Of a DNA stretch of 64,000 bases, positions 1 through 12,160 are shown one piece after another. The notes under the pieces were generated by a model, which was given only the letters and a program-made list of their open reading frames with translations, searched no databases and was not told the origin of the DNA. This stretch comes from Silene latifolia. Its lineage: Eukaryota > Streptophyta > Magnoliopsida > Caryophyllales > Caryophyllaceae. The first letter of the stretch is position 1; every line of letters starts with the position of its first letter. The translations under genes and the position numbers were made by a program. The stretch spans positions 42,940,969 through 43,004,968 of the forward strand of contig NC_133538.1 of assembly GCF_048544455.1 (NCBI RefSeq). The letters run 5' to 3'.

Positions 1-431
1 ATCTTGCTGTCATAGTCTAACGCCACGGCGCCACCAATTAGAAAGATGTTTGATAATTACCCATTTATCCTAACAAAGATAACAATTACGAATTTTCATT
101 ATAAGTTGTTAGGGAGCGTGCTGTTTAAGGACGAGTCAAGTAAAACCCAATCACACTCAGATCATTTTTTTATCAACTTGATGTGTTCCTAAAAGCTTGG
201 TATTTCAGATCAATCTTGGGTCACGAGATACACTTATTATAGATCGAATCATTTTTGACATGCCTCACATCAAATATCATGAAAAATGAGTTCTCTTATT
301 CTTCTTTGGTATTGATCATACAAAGTGACCAAAATGCAATTAAACAGTCGTTTTTAACAACAATCTCCTAATAAGTACTTTGAAGCCACTGTACTGATAT
401 GACCCGGGCAAAGCCCAGGCTTGAAATCTAG
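1..431 (+). mobile_element. Helitron 3' terminal part
   Basis: The stretch ends in a textbook Helitron 3' terminus: a GC-rich hairpin (CCCGGGC, loop AAA, GCCCAGG, positions 403-419, one mismatch in the stem), a short spacer, then CTAG at 428-431 followed by T. Helitrons insert between A and T and end in CTRR about ten bases after such a hairpin. The 5' end (TC) is not recognised and may lie left of the window. No coding sequence is seen in 1-431, so this would be a non-autonomous copy. The call rests on the terminus only. Confidence 0.45.
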
Positions 432-648
432 TAGAATGTAATTGCACAATCTATGCTGTGAAACTTTCATAGAATGATATTATTTTTATATTTCGAGGAA
501 TTTGATACAGCTTATGCTACTTCGGATTCGACCCTCTAAGGTACAATGTCTAGTATTGCGCTTGCAACTGCTGCAAGTAAATTAAAACTTCATGTCTTTG
601 GTGCTGTTGCTGGTGAATAACATTCCACGTCGAACAATCAATCCAAAA

Positions 649-2087
649 CTATTGATGTAATAGGGATCCTGTGGAAGTATCCGAGTTTCTGAGTAGTCTG
701 TAATGGTCGAAGCCGTAGAATTCAATTTGGCAGCATGGAGAACTCCTAGGGACCTCGAACACTTTGTTGATAAACTGTAGTTCATTGTAAGTGTCGTCAA
801 AATGATCATAACGAGGAGCAACAATATTGATTTGAAGCAGCTCCAAAGCTTTAGAACTACCTAACAAGTAGTTGAGCAGACGAAGCAAGACAATCTGAAA
901 ACCAGGCACAAATGGGCATTCCATTATCTCAATCCTCTTGACACTAGTTATCAGACATTGAGGTGTGGAATCAGGTCTTGACCAACGTCTTTTGCGCGGC
1001 ATCCGACAGTAGGTAAAGTCGAAGGTAAGGACCTCGAATCCAGGGCACTGTTGCAGGAAAGCCAAATCGGTGAATGCACCAGCGAATCTAAAAAACACTC
1101 CATATACTCTGAATTTTAAATGAGTCAGCTGTTTGAAGGTGGTTTCTGCTAGTAGAGTCCCGGGCCTCGTTTTTCTACTAGGGAGAGTGAGGGACATATT
1201 AGAAATAAGGCTAAACAGGTTTGAAGGCAGGAAGGTTTGTGTGCCAATTGAAGCAGCAAGCATTGCAGTTGGGGGATTGACAAAGGAAACCCAGAATGGT
1301 TGACGTTTATCGGGTGTGCCATCAACGCCCAAGTACTTAAGTTGGTTGTGTTTAGCACAACTTTAATGGGATGATTCAGGAGCATATGCAACCGTCTTAA
1401 ACTGGGATTTGATAAGTTGAGTTTATGATAACCATAACTTGTGTAACGATCGTCTCACAACAGAAGGGTCCTCGAAGAATAAATCTTCAAGGGAAGGAGA
1501 ACAAGATACAAGCTTTTCCAAAACCGTAGAATTCCAAGGATATAATTCCACACTTACTTTCTTCAAATTAGGGAGGTGAAACAAGGCGAAACTGTTGTTA
1601 TTACGAGAATTGTAGTCTGGATGAAAACACAACCAGGGTCTGAGTTGAAGGATAACAAGGAAGGGATTTGGAAAACATGGAGTGGAGTATTCGGAAACAT
1701 ATCCGTGTAGAATCTCCATAATCCCTCCATTTTAAAGTTCAATTCTTGTAACCCATCTTTATGCTGACATGCCCAATCTAACCATGAACATAATCCAGAG
1801 TAGTTTTTGTTTCCATGCTTAAACGGGTTACTATCAGGATAAAAACTGAGGTTGAGGCTGAATCTACGGATGAAGGGCGACGTGAACTTAGGAAGGAGAT
1901 TATCAGTAATCTCGCCTTTGTTGTCGGTATGGAGGGACAGCTCGATGTCAGGGAGTTGGGTCCACAGCAATCGCCATTGCTGGCATAATACAGCAGTGGT
2001 TAAGGTGGACTTGAACGGTAAAAGACGGAGGATTGTCACGAGGAGGTCATCAGGTAGGCCGCTCAACCGGTCTCTGCGTTCCTTCAT
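649..2087 (-). pseudogene. F-box/LRR protein gene, copy 1 (broken)
   Basis: Plant F-box/LRR proteins are substrate receptors of SCF ubiquitin ligases. The N-terminus shows a good F-box (DRLSGLPDDLL, then VLCQQWRLLWTQLPD, residues about 5-45 from the Met at 2085-2087); an upstream in-frame Met lies at 2115-2117. Leucine-rich segments follow (LFHLPNLKKVSVELYPWNS, SPSLEDLFFED, LTHLKFRVYGV), then a C-terminal region ending near 649, about 480 codons in all, normal for the family. Compared with copy 2 at 35780-38993 the frame shifts at least three times (near 1650-1720, 1390-1440 and 1330), so no full-length protein is encoded. The region upstream of the start was displaced about 28 kb by nested transposons. 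The alternative is a live gene with base-call errors, but the number of breaks argues against that. Confidence 0.8.
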
Positions 2088-2182
2088 AGTTCCTACAAGT
2101 ACTTCTGTCGCCGCCATGAACAAAACACATGTATTTCCTTGAGCAGTTTCGTGCAATGTTAACAACGCTTTAAAACTCAGAC

Positions 2183-2210
2183 AGACTTCTAATCCAACCA
2201 TGATTCTATA
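2183..2210. repeat. Left copy of 28-bp target duplication of the LINE
   Basis: This 28-bp sequence lies directly before the LINE poly-T tract and recurs at 30227-30254 with one mismatch (position 2195, c against t). The DNA left of the left copy and right of the right copy both resemble the upstream region of F-box copy 2 (around 39130-39180), as expected if the two halves were once contiguous. It is long for a LINE target duplication, but the breakpoints fit. Confidence 0.7.
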
Positions 2211-2332
2211 TTTTTTTTTTTTTTTTTTGAGGTAAAACCACAAGGGTTTTAACGTATATTAACTAAATCAGACCATACAAACTCAGCAATGTTTGGAGGA
2301 AGATCTCCATACCAAATTCGTCTTCCTAGCTG

Positions 2333-3199
2333 TCAGGGCCTCACATGAGCTAATTCGTGAGCCACACTATTAAAAGTACGTCTAACAAATAAAAACTTAA
2401 CCGACTCAAAGTACGAACATAAATCATGAATATCGTCATAAATTTGAAATATATCACTCCTGCCAGTGCTTCTACTCTTCAAATCTCGAATCACGTTCAA
2501 ACAGTCACTTTCAAGCTCCACCTTCTTTACTCCATGTCTTCTTGCTTCAGCTAACCCCAAAAACACTGCTTCAGCTTCAAGATCTTGAGGATCTCTTGGT
2601 CCCTGCTGCTGTAGCGTCACACCCCACAACACACCTCCCTCTCCGTCTTGACACACCGCACCCAATCCCACCCCCTGACCACATCTCCCTGCGTCCACAT
2701 TAACTTTACAATAGCCCTGCTCCGGCCTAGCCCACCTCTCCTCCGAACTTCGTTCCTCCAAAACGTCCCCACCCTCCTTAGGCAGTCCCGCCTCCTCCAT
2801 TTCCTCCACCAACTCTCGGACCCTACATAACACCTCACTCACACACACCCTCCGTCCCTCAAAAATCATCCTATTCCTCGCTTCCCAAATCGCCCAGCAC
2901 CCTGTCAACAACAACACACACTCCCTCACCGAAGCACTCTCCATAATCACCTCACCCCACTCCCTTACCATAGTAAACCCAACATCCCTCATCGTGTCCA
3001 ATCCCAAACCATCCCAAACTCCCCCAACCCAATCGCATCCTCGCACAACATGTAGACAAGTCTCCACGTCATACGAGCAAATAGGACAACCATCCGCTAC
3101 TCCACTGATCCGACGAGCTAAATTACTCTTCGTAGCTATAGCTTCATTACACAGCTGCCAGAAAAAACTTTTATCCGAGGAAGGACCGGCACCTTCCAT
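2333..3199 (-). pseudogene. LINE zf-RVT and RNase H domains
   Basis: The first part carries the zinc-binding reverse-transcriptase module (CPICSYDVETCLHVVRGCDW, a C-x2-C-x7-H-x4-C-like pattern). The second is an RVT_3-type RNase H: VNVDAG (first Asp), LEAEAVFLGL (Glu), LESDC (second Asp) and a C-terminal TFNSVAHELAH. RNase H of this type degrades the RNA strand of the RNA:DNA hybrid and is found in plant L1 elements. The domain reads cleanly, but it is joined to the upstream RT segment only through a frameshift, and it stops early compared with related elements, at the position of an expected Trp. Confidence 0.85.
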
Positions 3200-5169
3200 A
3201 TCTTATTCCACAGCCACTTCTCGCGTGCAAAATCCGACTGCTCTATCAACTCCTCCCCTTCCCCCTTTAGTGCCCAATAAGCCGACTTCACAGAGTAATT
3301 ACCATCCTTCGTCAGGTCCCAACACCACTCATCCGGATTATCCCTCCTACTAAGGCGAATCTTCGAAATTCTTTCAACCTCGAAAGGCAAAAATAAATCC
3401 GCCAACACCTCTTGATTCCACCCTCCCCCATCCGGCAACAGTAAGTCCGCCACCCTCATATTAACATCCGCATTACCCAATGGCGACAGAACAAACTTGG
3501 ACCTCGACTCCTTAACCCACGGGTCTAGCCAAACCCGTGTCCCCACCCCGTCCCCAATCCGCTTCCTTGCAGCTAAGCTGATCACATCTCTCGCCTCCCA
3601 GATACTCTTCCATGTATAACTCGGGTTAACACCCAGCTCCGCCTCCGTAAAGTCGGTAGTAGGGAAATATTTCCCTTTTAACACTCGAGAAAGGAGCGAG
3701 CACCCATCCGTCATGAGCCTCCAACCTTGCTTACCCAATAAAGCCCGATTGAACTTATTGAAATCTCGAAAACCCAACCCACCTTTTTCCTTCGGCCGAC
3801 ACAGCTTATCCCAAGCTAACCACGCCATCTTCCGCTTCCCACCCTCTGAACCCCACCAGAATTTAGAAACACTAGCACGTAATTCGTCACAAAAATTAGC
3901 TGGTAATTTAAAAGCACTCATCGCATATGTCGGGATTGATTGGGCAATTGCCTTTATCAACACCTCCCGACCCGCTTTACTGAGTAACATTCCCCTCCAA
4001 CCTTGCAATTTCTTACTAAGCTTGTCCCTAATAATTCTCGTTACCACCTGTCTCGAGTGACCCACAACAGTTAGCAACCCCAAATACCGTTCCTGAACCT
4101 CCACGACCCTCACCCCCAAAACTGCCGCCACTCGTTGACGCCTAGCCATAGTCGTTCCCTTGCTGAAAGAAACTGTCGTTTTATCCACATTAACCACTTG
4201 CCCCGAAGCCTCCTCATATGCCCTAAGAATATCCATCACCACCCTAGCCTCCCTCTCATGAGCCTTCACAAAAAAGATACTATCGTCTGCAAAGAGCAAA
4301 TGGGACACAACCGGTGCCGATACAGACAAGCGAATACCATGAAGCGAACCATTCTCCACAGCTCTCCTCAGAAGACTAGACAACACCTCAGCACATAATA
4401 TAAACAAATAAGGTGACAGCGGATCACCCTGACGCAACCCTCGACTCGGGCTAAACATATCAGAATTTGCTCCATTAACTAGAACTTCATACTTAACCGT
4501 TGTCACACACTCCATAACCCGTCCTACCCATAACTCATCAAATCCCATACGCCTCAAAAGTTCCTCCAGAAAAGGCCATTCGACCCTATCATATGCCTTA
4601 GACATATCCAATTTGAGGGCCATATGCCCTCCCCCACCTCTCGAATTCTTTATATAATGAAACATCTCAAAAGCCAAGAGAATATTATCCGTAATAACCC
4701 GGCCAGGTGTGAATGCACTCTGATTTTCAGAAACAATACTCCCTTAAAACACTTTCAACCTATTAGCTAAAACCTTCGAGACAATCTTATATAGAACATT
4801 ACATAAGCTAATAGGTCTAAAATCCACCATCTTGTCCGGTGCTTTCTTCTTAGGTATTAAAACAATATGAGTAGAATTCAGTTTACCTGTCATCGGCGCA
4901 CCATTAAGAATATTCAACACCTGACGGACCACAGACGGCCCCACAATATGCCAGTAAGTCTGAAAAAATAAGCCATTCATCCCATCTGGTCCCGGGGCCT
5001 TGAGTGGATTCATCTGATTAAGGGCTTGAACTATCTCCTCCCCCGTGTACTCAGCCCTCAAACCATCATTAATTTCCCTGGTAACACGCCCTTCCACACC
5101 TCGCATAATATCCCCAAATTCAGACGGTCCCGTCGTCGTAAATAGCTGCTTAAAATACCCCACCGCCAC
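3136..5169 (-). pseudogene. LINE reverse transcriptase domain
   Basis: This is an L1-type reverse transcriptase. In order from the 5' side: KAPGPDGMNGLFFQ and FRPISLCNVLYKI (RT fingers, about 4760-5000), [11 protein letters not shown] with the first catalytic Asp (about 4590), [18 protein letters not shown] (about 4420), and [10 protein letters not shown] with the catalytic Asp pair (about 4280). A thumb-like region then leads to the zf-RVT segment. One in-frame stop near 4744 separates the fingers from the palm. The segment upstream of 5169 is divided from it by another stop. All catalytic motifs are present, so the copy was competent before these changes. Confidence 0.88.
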
Positions 5170-5190
5170 ACCCGCAACTTCCTCTGTCTT

Positions 5191-5789
5191 CTACACCACC
5201 GTACCCTCATCAGTAATAAGCCTATGAATGTGATTACGCTGCTTCCTTTGACTAGCCCTTCTATGGAAAATTTTTGTGTTCTTGTCCCCTTCCTTCAGCG
5301 AAATTGCCCGAGACCGCTGCCTCCAAAAAAGCTCCTCCTGCCTCAATAACTTAGATATATCCCTGTTAACTCGACGCCTCTCCTCAACCTCCCGTACCGA
5401 CCGACCACCCTCATTAAGCTTCTGAAGCCTTAACCTCTTCGACCGCAACTCCTTAACAACCTTCCCAATGCTGACCCCCTTCCACTTATGAAGGTCCCTA
5501 GCACACCTCTCAATTGTTTCAAGAACATCACTATCAACATGCTCCCAAGCTCTCTTAATCGTAGCCTCACACCCTTCCTCCTCTACCCAAACATGCTCAA
5601 AACGAAACTTCCTCCTTGGACCCCCTTCCTCGCCTAACCTCCTATCAAAGACAACCTTTAAGGGAGCGTGGTCAGACCACTCCCTATTAAGGTGGAACAA
5701 CCGCCCATAAGGAAATAACTCAAACCAATCATCCGTAGCCATAGCTCTATCAATCCTACTCTGCATATTATTCTCTCCACTTTGCCCAT
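5191..5789 (-). pseudogene. LINE segment between endonuclease and RT
   Basis: It begins at the Athila insertion point with the end of the APE-type endonuclease (SRIDRAMATDDW, then WSDHAPLKVVF; the Asp-His of SDH is the conserved final endonuclease motif). A basic, helix-rich linker follows with LFWRQRSRAISLKEGDKNTKIFH, split here only by the stop near 5189. The WxxRSR-xxWL-xxGDxNTxFFH motif is a hallmark of plant LINEs. The Leu-Lys of SLKEGD replaces the usual Trp-Leu. Confidence 0.85.
5785..5789. repeat. Target-site duplication CCCAT of the Athila element (left; right copy 17930-17934)
   Basis: CCCAT precedes the 5' LTR and recurs directly after the 3' LTR at 17930-17934. Five base pairs is the expected size for a Gypsy integrase. 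Matching flanks show that the two LTRs belong to one insertion event and that there was no later LTR exchange with another copy. Confidence 0.93.
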
Positions 5790-7065
5790 TGATACGTGCA
5801 TATTCTATACACTTTATCTGTGGTTTTGGCATGTATTTCTATGCATAATTGGCAGCTTAAGGCTGCTATTTCTCCCGAAACGGTTTACTTTGCATTTTCT
5901 ATGATTTATTGTAGGAATGCGTGGAAGTAGGCTAAATCAAGCCAAATTCGTCCTCCGGAAGCAAGTTCAAGGAAGCCAAGAAGAAGGAGAGTCGCATTCA
6001 CTCACCTTGGGATGCGTGCAAGGGGTGAAGAGTTGATTGGAAGCAATAAGAGCCATCACAGACAAGATTTTCAATCGATCGACTAAGCTTTTCGGTCGAT
6101 CGACCACCGGAGCTCATCGGATGCTCTTTTTCACAAGCGTTTTGATCGATCGACCGTCTTGACCGATCGATCGACCGATTTCGAGCGATAATTATTTCTC
6201 CGTGTTAGACTTTTAAAAGCCCAACTTGTAATTAACTTTGGGTATCTTTTTATCAGTAGAACGCAGCAACTTTTAGGTTATGCTTTTCATTCTGGAAAAA
6301 ACCGAGTTTTCAGATCTAGCTTGAGACGGAAACCTTTGATTCGAATACTTGGTCCTTGAAATTTGATTAGTAAGCTTTTTATGCAATTCTTCCTCTTTCT
6401 TATTTTTCCTTGTTATTTTGATTTTTGTTTCATCAATTAATTTCAAGAATTGAATTCCTCTCCTTTGTTCTAGTTAGATTCCATCATGTCAAATTTGTTC
6501 TTTATTATTAATTTCGCAATTAGTGTAGTTATGATTATGCGTAGGTAATTCCTTTGATTGGGAATAAGGTGAGCCATGGTATTAAATTAGGATTGTTGTG
6601 TAGCATGAGTTCTTCCGTATTGGTCTTATTATCTTTTGATAGATTTCTTTGCTAGATTGAAAGATTGGTAATTTGATTTATCGTTGGATTTAGAATTTCT
6701 CTTGAGTGAAAGCTTTGATAAATTCTAGGGAATTATTAGACCGTGAGGTTATTTGAGCTTTGATCGAAAGACTAGCTTATCTTCCCTGAGACCGTATTAT
6801 GAGACCTCTGCTGCTTGATTGACCTGTTATTTGCCATGGTGAACCGAAGTTCCCGATCCTCTTTTTATCTTGTTAAGAATATTCATTTTAGCAATTAGCC
6901 AGTTAATCAACCAATTTCAAAACCCCCAATTAATTGTTACTTTTATAGGCTGAAAAATAGCAAACAAAATCAACCTTGTCTCTCTGTGGTTCGACCCTTA
7001 CTATCGCTAGCTATAGTTTTAGTTTGGAATTATAAATTTAATTTTGGTACTAAACGACGGTATCA
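5790..7065 (+). repeat. Athila 5' LTR
   Basis: 1276 bp, beginning TGATACGTGC and ending GACGGTATCA. The same sequence is found at 16665-17929. It carries two pairs of TCGATCGA palindromes (6075/6096 and 6146/6167), each pair 21 bp apart. The rest is AT-rich without reading frames. Confidence 0.95.
6075..6174. repeat. Two TCGATCGA palindrome pairs in the Athila 5' LTR
   Basis: TCGATCGA cores start at 6075 and 6096 and again at 6146 and 6167. Both intervals are 21 bp with 13-bp spacers of different sequence. This block is also where the two LTRs differ most. Confidence 0.9.
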
Positions 7066-7070
7066 AATTT

Positions 7071-7088
7071 TGGCGCCGTTGCCGGGGA
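7071..7088 (+). promoter_or_regulatory. Athila primer binding site, tRNA-Asp type
   Basis: TGGCGCCGTTGCCGGGGA lies five bases after the 5' LTR. It is complementary to the 3' end of plant tRNA-Asp (GTC), the primer typical of Athila and some related Gypsy lineages. Confidence 0.9.
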
Positions 7089-7224
7089 GACGGTGTAATT
7101 CTGTTTGCTTTATTTTAGTTTATTTTTCTTGTCTCAAGGAACTTTTGTTCCTTGAGGCCGTTGCTTACCTTTGCTTCTAGTTTTGCTTTCGCACAGTTAG
7201 AAGACAGGTTTTTGAGAGGAAGAC

Positions 7225-8780
7225 TTGAGTACTCTCACTTTGGAAATTATGGCTATGATATATGATAATTTTCAGCCAAAGGAGCACCACCTTCCAAAGG
7301 GGCGCCAGTTACCTACCCCTACTACCGGTAAATTCGAGTTTCGTTCCTCTTATATTGATTTAGTGGAACGGAATCAGTTCGCGGGTCTGCCAGATGAAGA
7401 CCCCTTGAAGCATATGGAAATTTTCACGGACTATTGCTGTTCCATACCTATACCGGATGGGGTAACTCAAGATAAAGTGAAGGGGTTTATGTTCTTGTAC
7501 TCCTTGAAGGATTCAAATATGAGATTGGTATCGCTACCTCGATAGGGTAGCAAATGAGTCACCGATTGGACATCTTTAGCATTAGCCTTCTACAAGAAGT
7601 ACTTCCCACTTTCAAAGACTGATACCTTGAAGGGTAAAATCACGAGTTTTCAGCAAGGAGCCGACGAAGATTTTTGTGAAGCATGGGGACGTTTCAAAAG
7701 ATTGGTCCGAGCTGTCCCTCATCATGGTTTCCAACAATGTTATCTTTGCAATCTGTTTTCCAATGCTTTATATGATGATTACAAGGTCATCTTGGATGCA
7801 GCTGCTAATGGCAGGTTTCAAAACAATACCGGTCAAAGTAAAGGTTGGAACACTATTGAGGAGATGGCGATCCACAAAGCCGAGTTTGGAAGTTCACGTG
7901 GAAAGTCACGAAAGCAAAGTGAAGAAATGATCATTGTTGTGACACTTATAACTTCCATTTCTACCCGTCTCGAGAAGCTCGAGATTTCTGAAGCCTCCAA
8001 GGAGAAAGTCGAGACTGCTGTTCAAAACTCGGAGGAGGTCGAGAAGTTGAGAGAGATGGTCCAACTCCTTTTGGTTCAAGTGGCAAATATGGAAGCAAAT
8101 GGGGGGATTGAGTCCTCGAAGAATTTTGTGAAACAATTGGAGAATATGGAGGCCAAGCAAGCTGCTAACTCTTCAAGCAAATGTGAAGGGCCGGTTGAGA
8201 CGATCAATGCCGTCAATCTCAGGAGTGGCCTTTCTTATGAAAGTCCCGACAAGCCAAAGGAAGACTCGGGAAATGATGAAGAAGCTCGTTTAAATTCTGA
8301 TGCAAAACGAGTCTCGAATGCGATCTTGTTGGTCGATCGACCAACATTCCCAGTCGATCGACTGAATTGTCAGGCAAAATAGTTTCTGGTCAGAAACTAT
8401 TTACACCCAACACATCCAGTCGATCGACCAACATTCTCAGTCGATCAACTGAGATACCTGACGAAGTCAATTCTGGACAGGAACTGTTCACGCCCAGCTT
8501 ACCTGGTCGATTGACCACCCATATCAGTCGATCGACTGGAACTCTAGAGCAGGATGCAAATCCGTCAACTAGTCCGCATGATTCTTCACTCATTGATGAT
8601 TTGACGGGGGTTTTAAACCTACGGAAGCCGAAGGTTACTGATCCTACGGCCAGTGTTGCAGTCCCGTATCCGAGCGTCCTCAAGGCTACTAAGCCGGAGC
8701 GTAAGTTTGGTAAGTTTCGGAGATGGTCCAATCTCGAGGTAACGGTTCCTTTCACGATTTAATTACCCGGTACCCTCTTA
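7225..8780 (+). pseudogene. Athila gag region (fossil)
   Basis: This is the capsid-type gag of a Gypsy element. Visible family features are the N-terminal DFQP/HHLPKG-like leader, a retrotransposon-gag core (ISSFQQGADEDFCEAWGRFK, LVRAVPHHGF) and a charged coiled segment. The C-terminal part holds three TCGATCGA pairs (8333/8354, 8420/8441, 8507/8528), where the protein reads as Ser-Arg-Ser-Thr repeats because of the DNA motif. The region is broken. Confidence 0.8.
8333..8535. repeat. Three TCGATCGA palindrome pairs in Athila gag
   Basis: The pairs start at 8333/8354, 8420/8441 and 8507/8528, each exactly 21 bp apart; the second and third have one altered core base in one member. Successive pairs are 87 bp apart, and similar short sequence between them suggests a decayed 87-bp tandem repeat. 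Confidence 0.9.
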
Positions 8781-8849
8781 CGCTAAATTTATGAAAGATA
8801 TTTTGAATCGTAAGAGAAATTTTCGTGATGATGGTAATGTTGCGTTTGT

Positions 8850-11800
8850 GGAGGAATGTAATGCTCTTTCACAAGTTAATGTGCCACCTAAATTAAAGGA
8901 CCCGGGTAGTTTTTCAATTCCTTGCACTATAGGTAACCACGTAATTGGAAAGGCCCTTTGTGACTTAGGGGCCGTGTTAGTGTCATGCCATATTCTTTTG
9001 CGAAAGGTTAAACATTGGTAGACTTAAGGTGACCGATATTACCGTTCAAATGGCAAATAGATCGACTCAGAGACCTATAGGTGTTCTAGAGGATGTACCC
9101 GTTAAGTGGGTAAGTTTTTTATTCTGTCGATTTCGTTGTTTTGGACATTGCAGAGGACAAATCGATACCTATTATTTTAGGCAGACCGTTCTTATATACA
9201 AAATGGGCTGATAGATGTCAAACGCTGAACCATCACCTTAGAGGTAGGGGATGACACCATTGAGTTCAGTCTTGCTCACAAGGCAACCGAACCTGCTGAT
9301 GAGGATACGTGTTATTCCATTGATATTGTTGATGGGTTGTTACTTGTAATTGGAGGGAATCCTTAGCCAAGGATCCCTTAGCTGATCTAACCCATTTAGA
9401 TGAGTGTGCAGGTGATACAGTGGAGAATGCTGAGGAGCCAGATGCTTTGGTTGCCTCAATGGAGAGCTACGAGCTCAATGAAGAAGAAGATGAGATACTT
9501 TTGAGCCTGGCCAACGATAATTTGGTGAACACTTGCTACACCATTGAAACCGATTCTCTCTATGTCAGAGAGGTAAAGGTGCCAGAGCGTAAGCCACTTC
9601 CTCCTAACCTTAAGTATGTTTTTCTAGATGATACGGAGCAATATCCAGCTATTGTTAGCTCTAAGCTTAACGATGACCAGCTGTCTGCTTTGATGTGTGT
9701 ACTTAAGAAAAACAGAAAGGCTTTGGTTACTCTTTGGATGACATTAAGGGCATCACCACGATGTCAGTATGCACTGAGGATAGAGTTGGAAGAAGGCCAC
9801 AAGCCTTATAGACATGGTCAACGCAAGTTGAACCCGAAGATGCAGGAAGTTGTTATGGCTGAGGTGATGAAACTACTTGATGCGGTATTATTTATACAGT
9901 TGGCAACTCCAAGTGGGTTAGCCCGATTCGGGTAGTCCCGAAGAAAGGAGGGACTACCGTGGTTAAAAATGATAAAAATGAATTAATACCAACTCGAGTA
10001 GTTACAGGGTGGCGGATGTGCATTGATTATAGACAGTTGAATGCCGCCACCAAGAAAGACCATTTCCCCCTCCCTTTTGTTGACCAAATGACTGAAAGAC
10101 ATGCTTCTAACAAATTTTTCTGTTTTCTAGACGGATATTCGTGGTTCTTTCGGATCCCTATTCATCCGGACGATCTGAGTAAGACTACTTTTACCTGTCC
10201 ACAGGGTGTTTTTGCATATCGTAGAATGCCTTTCGGATTGTGTAACGCCCCTGCTACCTTTCAGAGGTGCATGATGGGGATTTTTTCTGATTATATAGAA
10301 AATATTATGGAAGTATTCATGGATGATTTCTCAGTTTATGGTAGTGACTTTGATCGTTGTTTAGCTAACCTTGATAAAGTCATGCAGCGTTGTATAGATG
10401 TTAATCTTGTTTTAAACTGGGAAAAGTGTCGGTTTATGGTCAATGAGGGAGTTGTGTTAGGGCATCGATTTCGATAAAGGTATACATGTTGACAAAGCAA
10501 AGGTGCAGGTGATTGAGCAATTACCTCCTCCCGTGAATGTTAAAGGAGTGAGGAGTTTCCTTGGTCACGCTGGTTTCTATCGGCGTTTCATTAAGGATTT
10601 TTCAAAAATTGCTAAACCACTTACACAATTGCTCCTTAAGGATGCTGTCTTTGAATTTATCTTGATGAGTGCCATGTCGCTTTTAACAAAGTTAAAAGAG
10701 GCCCTAGTTTCTGCGCCAATCATTCAGCCGCCTGATTGGGACCTCCCATTTGAGATCATGTGTGATGCCGCGATTATGCGATCGGTGCGGTTCTGGGACA
10801 AATAAAGAATAAAGCTTTGAATGCCATATACTATGCGAGCCGAACTCTGGATGAGGCTCAAGTCAACTATTTTACCACCGAGAAAGAGTTTCTAGTCATT
10901 GTTTTTGCCTTAGACAAATTTCGATCTTATTTGTTAGGTTCTAAGGTTATTGTTTATACTGACCATGCAGCGTTGAAGACTCTCTTTATTAAGAAAGATG
11001 CGAAGCCGAGGCTTTTGAGGTGGATACTCCTTTTGCAGGAGTTTGATTTGGAGATCATAGATAAGAAAGGAGCAGAGAATGTGGTAGTGACCACCTATCT
11101 CGTCTGCAATGACGAAAGGGAGGATTTGTTGCCTATTAATGATTCTTTTCCCGATGAGAGTCCTGTTAGCTATTACTACTTCAGGGTCTTATCCACCTCC
11201 GTGGTTTGCTGATTTTGCTAACTTTGTCTTTGTGACAGTAGGATACCACCCGAGCTTTCATGGCGTGAAGAAGCGGTTTGCCTACGATGCTAGACAATAT
11301 TTTTGGGATGATCCTTATGTTTTCAAGGAATGCACAGACGGTCTCATCCGGAGATACGTACCTCGGTGGGAGGTGAAGGATATCCTAGAGGCTTGCCCTC
11401 TTCTCGCTTATGGTGGTCATCACGGTCCGTCCAGGACCGTAGCTAAGGTACTCCAATCTGGTTTCTATTGGCCTACTTTACATGCAGATTGTCGCAGCTT
11501 TTGTTCTTGAGTGCGATGCTTGTCAAAGATCGGGAATATTTCAAGAGACATGAGATGCCACAGGTAGGCATTCTTGAGTTTGATATTTTCGATGTCTGGG
11601 GCATTGATTATCAAGGACCTTTTCCGAGCAATCAAGGTAATAAATATATCCTCGTAGCTGTAGATTATGTGTCCAAATGGGTAGAAGCTATTGCTACTCC
11701 CCCATTGCGATGCAAAGGCCGTGATTAAATTGTTTAAAAAGATTATTTTCCCTCGTTTTGGTGTCCCTCGGGTTGTCATTAGCGATGGGGGAATGCATTT

Positions 11801-12160
11801 TAAAGAGAAACAACTTAGTGCTTTATTGACTAAATTCGGTGTCCAACATCGTAGAGGTTTGGGGTATCATCCCCAAACTAGTGGTCAGGTTGAGGTTTCT
11901 AACAGAGAATTGAAGGAAGTCTTAGCTAAAGTTGTTTCTAAATCACGGAAATATTGGAGTCTTAAGTTAGCTGATGTCTTATGGGCTTATAGAACTGCGT
12001 TTAAAATGCCAATCGGGATGTCACCGTACCGATTGATTTATGGTAAGACATGTCATTTACCTGTTGAGTTAGAGCGTAAGTCTTGGTGGGCTATTTGTGA
12101 TTTAAATTTGGATCCTAACCTCTCTCGTGAGAAACGCATGACACAAATTGAATGAGCTAG
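8850..12160 (+). pseudogene. Athila pol: protease, RT, RNase H, integrase (fossil)
   Basis: Gypsy domain order is visible. A retropepsin-like stretch lies near 8900-9000. Reverse transcriptase covers about 9600-10480 (WRMCIDYRQLN, PFGLCNAPATFQR, VFMDDFSVYG with the catalytic Asp pair). RNase H is at about 10700-11100 ([24 protein letters not shown]). Integrase is at about 11250-12130 (HHGPSRT zinc-binding end, [12 protein letters not shown] with the first catalytic Asp, [15 protein letters not shown] with the catalytic Glu). Protein similarity to Athila pol is plain throughout. The region is broken in several places and cannot give a polyprotein. Confidence 0.9.

Noticed and set aside
8333-8535. 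21-bp spacing explained as a seven-codon protein repeat in gag
   Set aside because: The same spacing occurs in LTR and untranslated DNA at 6075-6174, 12806-12904 and 15928-15956.
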